Source of the DNA: Paracoccaceae bacterium
GTDB lineage: Bacteria > Pseudomonadota > Alphaproteobacteria > Rhodobacterales > Rhodobacteraceae
Direction: 5' to 3'
NCBI GenBank assembly: GCA_026982275.1
Contig: JALSHK010000032.1
Location: 1 to 6,310, forward strand
DNA: 6,310 nucleotides
The first letter of the stretch is position 1. The number at the start of each line of letters is the position of its first letter. Below the pieces are notes generated by a model. It made no database searches, was not told the DNA's origin, and saw only the letters and a program-made list of their open reading frames with translations. The position numbers and the translations under genes are program-made. Below are positions 1 to 4,898 of the stretch, one piece after another.

Positions 1-23
1 CTATACGCCCCAAGTGGCCTTAA

Positions 24-63
24 AACCCACAGAATCATATCAACGCCGTGTTGCTCTTGGGTT
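24..63 (+). promoter_or_regulatory. Possible stem-loop in the rplO leader
   Basis: AACCCA (24-29) can pair with TGGGTT (58-63), enclosing a small CAAC/GTTG hairpin (41-44 with 50-53). It lies between the left edge and the rplO ribosome binding site. Positions 1-104 show no recognisable end of L30 (rpmD), the gene expected upstream; frame 3 stops at 21-23 after a few codons that do not look like an L30 C-terminus. The stem is only 6 bp, so this is a weak call. Confidence 0.35.
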
Positions 64-104
64 GACGCTCATCAGGGGACTTCCGGCAAATCAGGAGAAG
101 CGTC

Positions 105-560
105 ATGAAATTGCATGAATTGCGAGATAATGCCGGTGCTACCAAAAAACGCAAGCGCGTTGGTCGTGGGCCGGGTTCGGGCACCGGTAAAATGGGTGGT
201 CGTGGTATTAAAGGCCAGAAATCCCGTTCGGGTGTAGCGATCAACGGCTACGAGGGTGGCCAGATGCCGCTTTACCAGCGCCTGCCAAAGCGCGGCTTTA
301 ATATGCGCAACCCCAGCAAATACGCGGTTGTTAACTTCCTTGTGCTGCAAAAATTCATTGATGCCGGCAAGATCGACGCTTCAAAGCCGATCACCGAAGA
401 CAGCATGGTCGAGTGCGGCCTTGTGCGCCGCAAGCTGCAAGGCGTGCGCCTGCTGGCCAAGGGTGAGCTGACGTCCAAGCTGGATATCACGGTAACCGGT
501 GCCTCTAAAGGTGCGGTTGAAGCGGTGGAAAAAGCTGGCGGCAAGGTAACACTTGCGTAA
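105..560 (+). CDS. rplO: 50S ribosomal protein L15
   Basis: L15 is a late-assembling protein of the large ribosomal subunit that contacts 23S rRNA. The 151-residue product is close to the usual 144-150. The N-terminal third is the typical Gly/Arg/Lys-rich rRNA-binding extension (GRGPGSGTGK at 20-29, GGRGIKGQKSR at 31-41), followed by GGQMPLYQRLPKRGF (51-65). The C-terminal globular part carries the L15 signature region, from VRLLAKGEL (about 114) through TGASKGAVEAVEKAGG (131-146). The ATG at 105 is preceded by AGGAG (93-97) with 7 nt spacing, and the start MKLHELRDN is standard for L15, so the start is secure. It sits directly before secY, as in most bacteria. Nothing is odd in the protein itself. 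Confidence 0.98.
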   Translation: MKLHELRDNAGATKKRKRVGRGPGSGTGKMGGRGIKGQKSRSGVAINGYEGGQMPLYQRLPKRGFNMRNPSKYAVVNFLVLQKFIDAGKIDASKPITEDSMVECGLVRRKLQGVRLLAKGELTSKLDITVTGASKGAVEAVEKAGGKVTLA

Positions 561-574
561 ATAGCGGCATTGCG

Positions 575-601
575 GGCTTGCGAAGCCGTTGATTGCGGCT
601 T
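575..601 (+). promoter_or_regulatory. Two mutually exclusive small hairpins after rplO
   Basis: GGCTT (575-579) pairs with AAGCC (583-587) across a 3-nt loop. The same middle segment, AAGCCG (583-588), can instead pair with CGGCTT (596-601) across a 7-nt loop. The two hairpins share one arm, so only one can form. No T-run follows either, so neither is an intrinsic terminator. Function is unknown; a processing or stability element is one possibility. Confidence 0.4.
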
Positions 602-625
602 ACATCAGTATACAGATTAATTTGT

Positions 626-659
626 GCCGCTCTCAGCCCTTTAATCGGCTTGGGGCGGC
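626..659 (+). promoter_or_regulatory. Strong stem-loop upstream of secY
   Basis: GCCGCTCT (626-633) pairs with GGGGCGGC (652-659) over 8 bp with two G-T wobbles. After one mismatch the stem continues with AGCC (635-638) and GGCT (647-650), closing an 8-nt loop. The structure ends 10 nt before the secY Shine-Dalgarno and has no T-run. It may protect or process the mRNA, or modulate secY translation; its role is inferred only. Confidence 0.55.
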
Positions 660-669
660 GCTTTCAGTC

Positions 670-675
670 AAGGGG
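670..675 (+). promoter_or_regulatory. Ribosome binding site of secY
   Basis: AAGGGG lies 6 nt before ATG 682. It decides the secY start: the frame is open back to a TTG at 589, but that start has no comparable site, and the extra 31 residues would fall in the hairpin-rich gap and do not resemble SecY. Confidence 0.8.
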
Positions 676-681
676 CCTGAT

Positions 682-2037
682 ATGGCATCTGCAGCAGAAC
701 AAATGGCAGCGAATATGAGCTGGGGCAGCTTGGGTAAAGCCAAGGAGCTTCGCCAGCGTATTTTCTTCGCGATCGGCCTTCTTATCGTTTATCGCGTCGG
801 CACCTATATCCCCATTCCGGGGGTGGATCCGGTGCAGCTCGCTTCCTTCTTTGAAGACCAGCAGGGCGGGATCGGGGGCATATTGAATATGTTCACCGGT
901 GGCGCGATCAGCCGGATGGCGATCTTTACCCTCGGGATCATGCCCTATATTTCAGCCTCGATCATTGTGCAGCTGCTGGCTTCAATGGTGCCGGCGCTGG
1001 AAGCTATGAAAAAAGACGGCGAGCAGGGCCGCAAGAAGATGAACCAATACACCCGCTATGGCACTGTTGCCTTGGCGCTGGTGCAGTCTTATGGCATTGC
1101 TGTAGGGCTGGAAGGGCAGGGATTGGCCACCGAGGCGGGCATGTTCTTCCGCGCCTCCACGGTGATTACGCTGGTGGGCGGCACCATGTTCCTGATGTGG
1201 CTGGGTGAGCAGATCACCGCGCGCGGCATTGGCAATGGTATCTCTCTGATCATCTTTGTGGGCATCGTGGCTGGCCTGCCGGGCGCAACGGCGCAGTTTT
1301 TCGCGGCTGGCCGCTCGGGCGCGATCTCCACGCCGCTTGTTCTGGGCGTGATGGTGATGGTGGTCGTGGTGCTGACATTGGTAGTATTCATCGAGCGAGC
1401 GCTGCGAAAGATCCATATCCAGTATCCCAAGCGGCAAGTGGGTATGAAAATGTATGGCGGTGAAAGCAGCCATCTGCCGGTGAAGCTGAACCCCGCCGGT
1501 GTTATTCCGGCGATCTTCGCCTCGTCGCTTTTGCTGCTGCCAACGACCGTTACTGCCTTTTCCGATCAGAACGCGACCGGAATTATGGCTACGATTGCCG
1601 CCTATATGGGCCGTGGACAGCCGCTTTATATGCTGATGACCGCCGCATTGGTGATCTTCTTTGCCTATTTCTACACCCATAACGTGGCGTTCAAGGTGGA
1701 TGATGTGGCCGATAACCTCAAGAAGCAGGGCGGCTTTGTGCCGGGTATTCGCCCGGGGGCCAAAACTGCGAGCTATCTGGAATATGTCATGAACCGCTTG
1801 CTGGTGCTCGGCTCTCTGTATCTGGCAGCTGTGGTGCTTTTGCCCGAGTTTTTGATCGCGGAAACGAGTATTCCATTCTATTTTGGCGGCACTTCGGTTC
1901 TGATTGTGGTTTCTGTGACCATGGATACCATAAATCAGGTTCAGTCCCATATGCTGGCGCAGCAATATGAAAGCCTGATCGAGAAATCCAAGATGCGAGG
2001 CAAAAACCGTAGCAAGGCGCGTAGAGGTCGTAAATGA
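682..2037 (+). CDS. secY: Preprotein translocase subunit SecY
   Basis: SecY is the ten-helix inner-membrane channel of the Sec translocon. It partners SecE and SecG and is driven by SecA or the ribosome. From ATG 682 the product is 451 residues, within the usual 430-455. After a short cytoplasmic tail, TM1 begins near residue 27 and is followed by YIPIPGVDP (42-50). The first SecY signature region lies at 82-99 (FTLGIMPYISAS then a hydrophobic run). The second is at 173-192, with WLGEQITARGIGNGIS. The basic cytoplasmic loop ERALRKIHIQYPKRQVG (238-254) and the GGFVPGIRPG loop (350-359), which contact SecA and the ribosome in homologues, are intact. The C-terminal tail is very basic. The stop overlaps the adk start as ATGA (2034-2037), implying translational coupling. 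An in-frame TTG at 589 is rejected as the start because ATG 682 has a good ribosome binding site and begins like known alphaproteobacterial SecY. Confidence 0.98.
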   Translation: MASAAEQMAANMSWGSLGKAKELRQRIFFAIGLLIVYRVGTYIPIPGVDPVQLASFFEDQQGGIGGILNMFTGGAISRMAIFTLGIMPYISASIIVQLLASMVPALEAMKKDGEQGRKKMNQYTRYGTVALALVQSYGIAVGLEGQGLATEAGMFFRASTVITLVGGTMFLMWLGEQITARGIGNGISLIIFVGIVAGLPGATAQFFAAGRSGAISTPLVLGVMVMVVVVLTLVVFIERALRKIHIQYPKRQVGMKMYGGESSHLPVKLNPAGVIPAIFASSLLLLPTTVTAFSDQNATGIMATIAAYMGRGQPLYMLMTAALVIFFAYFYTHNVAFKVDDVADNLKKQGGFVPGIRPGAKTASYLEYVMNRLLVLGSLYLAAVVLLPEFLIAETSIPFYFGGTSVLIVVSVTMDTINQVQSHMLAQQYESLIEKSKMRGKNRSKARRGRK

Positions 2038-2681
2038 ACATAATCCTGCTTGGGCCGCCCGGAGCGGGAAAAGGAACGCAAGCGCATAGGCTGGTTGCGG
2101 GACGCGGCATGGTGCAGCTCTCGACGGGGGATATGCTGCGGGCAGCACGAACTTCCGGCACAGAAATGGGCAAACAGGTGGCGGCAGTGATGGATGCCGG
2201 TCAGCTGGTGACCGATGAAATCGTGATCGGACTGATTGCCGAGCAGCTGGATAGTAACGCAGGAAACGGATTTATCTTTGACGGCTTCCCCCGCACATTG
2301 GCGCAGGCCGACGCATTGGGCGAGCTGCTGAAAAGCAAAGGGAGCCGCCTGGATGCCGTGGTCGAGATGCAGGTTGATGACGAGGCGCTGGTCGGGCGGA
2401 TCACCGGCCGGTTTACCTGCGGTGAATGTGGTGAGGGCTATCACGACATTTTCAAAAAGCCGGCTGTTGAAAATGTTTGTGACAGTTGCGGTGCCACAGG
2501 CGCTTTCAAGCGCCGGCCCGATGATAACGAGGCGGCGCTGCGCACCCGCCTGATGGCCTATTACAAAGATACCTCGCCGCTGATCGGCTATTATTATGCC
2601 AAAGGCCAGCTCAAGCGTATCAATGGATTGGGCGAGATTGAGGAGGTTGCGGCGAGAATTTCCGACGCACTTGACGGTTGA
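2034..2681 (+). CDS. adk: Adenylate kinase with Cys4 zinc-type lid
   Basis: Adenylate kinase catalyses ATP + AMP = 2 ADP in the cytoplasm and balances the adenylate pool. The 215-residue product is the long form. The Walker A loop GPPGAGKGT is at 7-15, the AMP-binding segment STGDMLR at 30-36, and DGFPRT at 83-88. The lid (about 122-159) contains CGEC (129-132) and CDSC (149-152), the four-cysteine arrangement that binds zinc in Gram-positive and many alphaproteobacterial enzymes; the E. coli lid lacks these cysteines. RRPDDN (160-165) and the arginines at 170 and 172 supply the phosphate-contacting basic residues known in the family. ATG 2034 overlaps the secY stop by 4 nt and has AGAGGT (2023-2028) inside secY as its ribosome binding site. 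The secY-adk pairing is a conserved spc-operon feature. Zinc binding is inferred from the cysteine pattern. Confidence 0.98.
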   Translation: MNIILLGPPGAGKGTQAHRLVAGRGMVQLSTGDMLRAARTSGTEMGKQVAAVMDAGQLVTDEIVIGLIAEQLDSNAGNGFIFDGFPRTLAQADALGELLKSKGSRLDAVVEMQVDDEALVGRITGRFTCGECGEGYHDIFKKPAVENVCDSCGATGAFKRRPDDNEAALRTRLMAYYKDTSPLIGYYYAKGQLKRINGLGEIEEVAARISDALDG

Positions 2682-2693
2682 ACATTTGAGGGC

Positions 2694-2721
2694 TTGACGG
2701 GGGCATATCCTTGCCTATAAT
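2694..2721 (+). promoter_or_regulatory. Sigma-70-type promoter for the alpha cluster
   Basis: TTGACG (2694-2699) and TATAAT (2716-2721) are separated by 16 nt. This is near consensus for the housekeeping sigma factor and the best match in the window. It begins 12 nt after the adk stop, so the expected transcript start is about 2727-2729, giving an untranslated leader of roughly 145 nt before rpsM. It would let rpsM-rpsK-rpoA-rplQ be transcribed independently of the upstream spc genes. CTTGACGG also occurs at 2670-2677, but that copy has no -10 at a proper distance. Confidence 0.8.
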
Positions 2722-2745
2722 CCGCGCTCTCTCGATCGCTTGTGT

Positions 2746-2761
2746 CTGATTTTCGAATCGG
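2746..2761 (+). promoter_or_regulatory. TTCG-capped hairpin in the rpsM leader
   Basis: CTGATT (2746-2751) pairs with AATCGG (2756-2761) including one G-T pair, closed by a TTCG tetraloop (2752-2755). It sits about 20 nt into the predicted rpsM transcript. A competing GGC/GCC pairing (2760-2768) uses part of the same stem. Its role is unknown. Confidence 0.45.
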
Positions 2762-2784
2762 CAATGCCGGGCTGAAAAAGAGTT

Positions 2785-2813
2785 AACCCACCACCAATAC
2801 GGCGGTGGGTTTT
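2785..2813 (+). promoter_or_regulatory. Terminator-like hairpin (candidate attenuator) before rpsM
   Basis: AACCCACC (2785-2792) pairs perfectly with GGTGGGTT (2804-2811), and the inner loop can add two C-G pairs. Four T residues (2810-2813) overlap the end of the stem, followed by GGTTGTG, so the U-tract is short and imperfect. It lies about 60-85 nt downstream of the predicted start and well before the rpsM ribosome binding site, the usual place for an attenuator. It could also be a weak terminator for secY-adk transcripts. CACCACCAA (2789-2797) can alternatively pair with TTGGTTGTG (2812-2820) at 8 of 9 positions, a possible but weaker competing fold. Confidence 0.55.
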
Positions 2814-2860
2814 GGTTGTGAAAAAAGGTTCCGGAGCTACGGATCCGCAAACAAATGAAC

Positions 2861-2866
2861 GGAGAG
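2861..2866 (+). promoter_or_regulatory. Ribosome binding site of rpsM
   Basis: GGAGAG lies 5 nt before TTG 2872 and fixes that TTG as the rpsM start rather than the in-frame TTG 2812 or GTG 2818, which lie in or next to the leader hairpin. CTCTCT at 2727-2732, at the predicted 5' end of the transcript, is complementary to it over 6 bp (one G-T pair). Confidence 0.8.
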
Positions 2867-2871
2867 CCAAT

Positions 2872-3240
2872 TTGGCACGTATTGCAGGGGTTAATATCCC
2901 AACACACAAGCAGGTGCAGATCGCCCTGTCTTATATCCACGGTATTGGCCGGGATACCGCCGTAAAAATCTGTGAAGCCACCGATATTGAAGGCACGCGC
3001 CGTGTAAACGAGCTGTCGGATGCGGAAGTGCTGAAAGTGCGCGAATATATCGATGCGAATCTGATGGTAGAGGGCGATTTGCGCCGTGACACCCAGATGA
3101 ACATCAAGCGCCTGATGGATCTTGGTTGCTACCGTGGCCTGCGCCATCGTCGCAAATTGCCTGTGCGCGGCCAGCGCACCCATACCAACGCACGCACACG
3201 CAAAGGCCCTGCCCGCGCGATTGCCGGCAAGAAGAAATAG
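2872..3240 (+). CDS. rpsM: 30S ribosomal protein S13, TTG start
   Basis: S13 sits in the head of the small subunit, contacts the P-site tRNA through its C-terminal tail, and bridges to the large subunit. Starting at TTG 2872 gives 122 residues, the usual size, and the canonical start MARIAGVNIPTHK. The helix-hairpin-helix-like IHGIG is at 22-26, the second half contains RGLRHRRKLPVRGQRTHTNA (88-107), which spans the S13 signature, and the tail ends in a basic AGKKK. The frame is open 20 codons further back to TTG 2812, but that extension has no S13 similarity, and GGAGAG 5 nt before 2872 supports the shorter form. A TTG start on a highly expressed ribosomal gene is uncommon and may damp its translation. 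It is the first gene behind the internal promoter, and rpsK follows after 12 nt. Confidence 0.97.
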   Translation: MARIAGVNIPTHKQVQIALSYIHGIGRDTAVKICEATDIEGTRRVNELSDAEVLKVREYIDANLMVEGDLRRDTQMNIKRLMDLGCYRGLRHRRKLPVRGQRTHTNARTRKGPARAIAGKKK

Positions 3241-3252
3241 GGGAGCAGGCAA

Positions 3253-3642
3253 ATGGCACGAGATAAAAAAACCCTCAAGCGCAAAGCCCGGAAGAATATT
3301 TCTTCGGGTATTGCCCATATCAATTCCAGCTTCAACAATACCAAAATCCTGATCTCCGATGCCCAGGGCAACGCGATTTCATGGTCTTCGGCTGGCACAA
3401 TGGGCTTCAAAGGCTCGCGTAAATCTACGCCTTATGCGGCGCAGATGGCGGCGGAAGATGCAGCGAAAAAAGCCCAAGAGCACGGGATGAAAACCCTTGA
3501 GGTTCTGGTGCAGGGTCCGGGTTCGGGCCGCGAAAGTGCGCTGCGCGCGCTGGCTGCTGTCGGCCTGATCGTAACCTCGATCCGCGACGTAACACCGATG
3601 GCGCATAATGGGTGCCGTCCGCCCAAGCGCCGCCGCGTTTAG
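3253..3642 (+). CDS. rpsK: 30S ribosomal protein S11
   Basis: S11 is part of the small-subunit platform, binds 16S rRNA with S18 and S6, and helps shape the mRNA exit region. The 129-residue product has the standard length. Its parts are a basic N-terminus (KKTLKRKARKN, 5-15), the IAHINSSFNNTKILISD core (20-36), QGPGSGRESALRAL (87-100), and a C-terminal signature from VTSIRDVTPMAHNGC (107-121) to PPKRRRV (123-129). ATG 3253 follows GGGAG (3241-3245) at 7 nt. It starts 12 nt after the rpsM stop, so the two are surely co-transcribed. The protein looks complete and normal. It is followed by a 101-nt gap with two stem-loops before rpoA. Confidence 0.99.
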   Translation: MARDKKTLKRKARKNISSGIAHINSSFNNTKILISDAQGNAISWSSAGTMGFKGSRKSTPYAAQMAAEDAAKKAQEHGMKTLEVLVQGPGSGRESALRALAAVGLIVTSIRDVTPMAHNGCRPPKRRRV

Positions 3643-3655
3643 AGCAGAATATTAC

Positions 3656-3681
3656 GAGCTGTGCCTTGGCGGGCGCAGCTC
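3656..3681 (+). promoter_or_regulatory. Strong stem-loop 1 in the rpsK-rpoA gap
   Basis: GAGCTGTGCC (3656-3665) pairs with GGCGCAGCTC (3672-3681) over 10 bp with one G-T wobble and a 6-nt loop. It begins 14 nt after the rpsK stop. No T-run follows, so it is not a standard terminator; mRNA processing or 3'-end protection is more likely. Confidence 0.6.
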
Positions 3682-3700
3682 CAAGAATTTCCCTCGGGCG

Positions 3701-3725
3701 TTTGCAGCACCGGATCCGCTGCAAA
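3701..3725 (+). promoter_or_regulatory. Perfect stem-loop 2, just before the rpoA ribosome binding site
   Basis: TTTGCAGC (3701-3708) pairs perfectly with GCTGCAAA (3718-3725) across a 9-nt loop containing the self-complementary GGATCC. It ends 7 nt before the rpoA Shine-Dalgarno, close enough to influence rpoA initiation. The exposed palindromic loop could in principle form a kissing contact. No T-run follows. Confidence 0.6.
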
Positions 3726-3732
3726 CTAGTAT

Positions 3733-3737
3733 GGAGG
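3733..3737 (+). promoter_or_regulatory. Ribosome binding site of rpoA
   Basis: GGAGG lies 6 nt before ATG 3744. It selects this start over an in-frame upstream start at 3612, which would add 44 residues encoded by the end of rpsK and the hairpin gap. Confidence 0.85.
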
Positions 3738-3743
3738 CCAAAT

Positions 3744-4760
3744 ATGATCCATAAAAACTGGCAAGAACTCATCCGCCCCTCGCAGCTTGATGTAACGCCG
3801 GGTGCTGACCCGCTGCGCATGGCTGTGGCTGTGGCCGAACCCCTGGAGCGCGGCTTTGGCCTGACGCTCGGCAACGCGCTGCGGCGGGTGCTGCTTGGCT
3901 CGCTGCAAGGTGCTGCGATTACCAGCGTGCAGATCGACAATGTATTGCATGAGTTCTCCAGCGTGGTTGGTGTGCGTGAAGACGTCACCGATATCGTGCT
4001 GAACCTCAAAGGCGTGGCGATCAACATGGAGGTCGAAGGCCCCAAGCGCGTGGCGATCAATGCCAAAGGCCCGGGCGTCGTTACCGCCGGTGACATCGTC
4101 GAGACCAACGGCATCGAGATCATGAATAAAGACCACGTGATCTGCCACCTCGACGAAGGCGCTTCGGTATTCATGGAGCTGACGGTAGAAACCGGCAAAG
4201 GCTATGTGCCGGCTGACAAAAACCGCCCCGAAGATGCGCCGATCGGCCTGATTTCGGTGGATGCGCTGTTCTCCCCGATCAAGAAAGTTTCGTATAAAGT
4301 CGAGCCAACCCGCGAGGGCCAGGTGCTGGATTATGACAAGCTGACCCTGAACGTAGAAACCGACGGCTCGGTCTCCCCTGAAGATGCGATTGCTTATGCG
4401 GCCCGCATTCTGAAGGACCAGCTTTCGATCTTTGTGAATTTCGACGAGCCGGAAGCAGCAACGCGCCAGGACGAAGAAGACGATCTCGAGTTCAATCCGC
4501 TTCTATTGAAGAAGGTTGACGAGCTTGAGCTTTCGGTTCGCTCTGCCAATTGCCTGAAAAACGACAATATCGTTTACATCGGCGATCTGATCCAGAAAAC
4601 CGAAGCCGAAATGCTTCGCACGCCGAATTTTGGCCGCAAATCCTTGAACGAGATCAAAGAAGTGCTGACCACAATGGGCCTGCACCTCGGCATGGATATT
4701 GTGGATTGGCCGCCAGACAATATCGAAGATCTGGCGAAGAAATTCGAAGATCACTTCTAG
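3744..4760 (+). CDS. rpoA: DNA-directed RNA polymerase subunit alpha
   Basis: The alpha subunit dimerises to nucleate RNA polymerase assembly, and its C-terminal domain contacts UP elements and activators. The 338-residue product has the usual alphaproteobacterial length. The N-terminal domain shows ERGFGLTLGNALRRVLLGSL (35-54), the dimerisation and assembly segment, and FSSVVGVREDV (71-81), the conserved beta-contact region. An acidic linker (about 235-250) leads to the C-terminal domain with LSVRSANCLK (263-272), IGDLIQKTE (279-287) and TPNFGRKSLNEIK (293-305). R266 corresponds to the DNA-contacting R265 of E. coli, and N269 to N268. The start at ATG 3744 is set by GGAGG and by the standard MIHKNWQELIRP beginning. 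It is separated from rpsK by 101 nt and from rplQ by 138 nt, wider than in many relatives. Confidence 0.99.
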   Translation: MIHKNWQELIRPSQLDVTPGADPLRMAVAVAEPLERGFGLTLGNALRRVLLGSLQGAAITSVQIDNVLHEFSSVVGVREDVTDIVLNLKGVAINMEVEGPKRVAINAKGPGVVTAGDIVETNGIEIMNKDHVICHLDEGASVFMELTVETGKGYVPADKNRPEDAPIGLISVDALFSPIKKVSYKVEPTREGQVLDYDKLTLNVETDGSVSPEDAIAYAARILKDQLSIFVNFDEPEAATRQDEEDDLEFNPLLLKKVDELELSVRSANCLKNDNIVYIGDLIQKTEAEMLRTPNFGRKSLNEIKEVLTTMGLHLGMDIVDWPPDNIEDLAKKFEDHF

Positions 4761-4767
4761 AGTTTAA

Positions 4768-4789
4768 GGTGCGTGGGAAACCACGCACC
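4768..4789 (+). promoter_or_regulatory. GAAA-capped perfect stem-loop after rpoA
   Basis: GGTGCGTGG (4768-4776) pairs perfectly with CCACGCACC (4781-4789), closed by a GAAA (GNRA) tetraloop. It starts 8 nt after the rpoA stop. The following bases (CTGTAATG) contain no T-run, so this is more likely a 3'-protective or processing element, or a tertiary-contact hairpin, than an intrinsic terminator. Confidence 0.65.
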
Positions 4790-4797
4790 CTGTAATG

Positions 4798-4831
4798 CCC
4801 GCAATAGCGGGGAATATATGGGCAATCCCGC
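4798..4831 (+). promoter_or_regulatory. Alternative GC hairpins in the rpoA-rplQ gap
   Basis: GCGGG (4807-4811) can pair with CCCGC at 4798-4802 (4-nt loop) or with CCCGC at 4827-4831 (15-nt loop). The two folds exclude each other. Each stem is short, so the call is modest. Confidence 0.4.
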
Positions 4832-4841
4832 CCCAAGGAGA

Positions 4842-4863
4842 GCAGGCCACCCGCATGGGCTGC
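4842..4863 (+). promoter_or_regulatory. Bulged stem-loop before the rplQ ribosome binding site
   Basis: GCAG (4842-4845) pairs with CTGC (4860-4863) and CCC (4850-4852) with GGG (4857-4859), leaving a 4-nt bulge and a 4-nt loop. It is the third inverted repeat in this 138-nt gap. The stem is weak on its own. Confidence 0.3.
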
Positions 4864-4898
4864 CAGACAAAGTATAAACCTGTTGAAGGATTAAGAAA

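Noticed and set aside
62..91. TTGACG (62-67) as a promoter for rplO
   Set aside because: The -10 positions at 16-18 nt spacing hold only GC-rich or poor matches (best GCAAAT).
1..108. Open frames at the left edge as the 3' end of rpmD (L30)
   Set aside because: Frames 1 and 2 are open across this stretch, but none of the three translations resembles the L30 C-terminus; gene order alone is not enough to call it.
589..614. TTGATT and TATACA as a promoter before secY
   Set aside because: The spacer is only 14 nt, too short for a sigma-70 promoter.
589..681. 31-residue N-terminal extension of SecY from TTG 589
   Set aside because: ATG 682 has AAGGGG at 6 nt and the normal SecY beginning; the extension lies in the hairpin region and has no family similarity.
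982..2148. Long minus-strand ORF (388 codons) opposite secY/adk
   Set aside because: It is antisense to conserved genes, rich in His/Gln/Arg as expected for a shadow frame, and has no recognisable domain.
2855..2962. Out-of-frame 35-codon ORF overlapping the rpsM start
   Set aside because: It has no Shine-Dalgarno before ATG 2855, no recognisable product, and conflicts with the secure rpsM start.
3425..4198. Minus-strand ORF (257 codons) opposite rpsK/rpoA
   Set aside because: It is a shadow of two highly conserved + strand genes, with low-complexity Ser/Thr/Arg composition.
4873..4878. TATAAA as a -10 for rplQ
   Set aside because: There is no -35-like sequence 16-18 nt upstream and no TGn extension.
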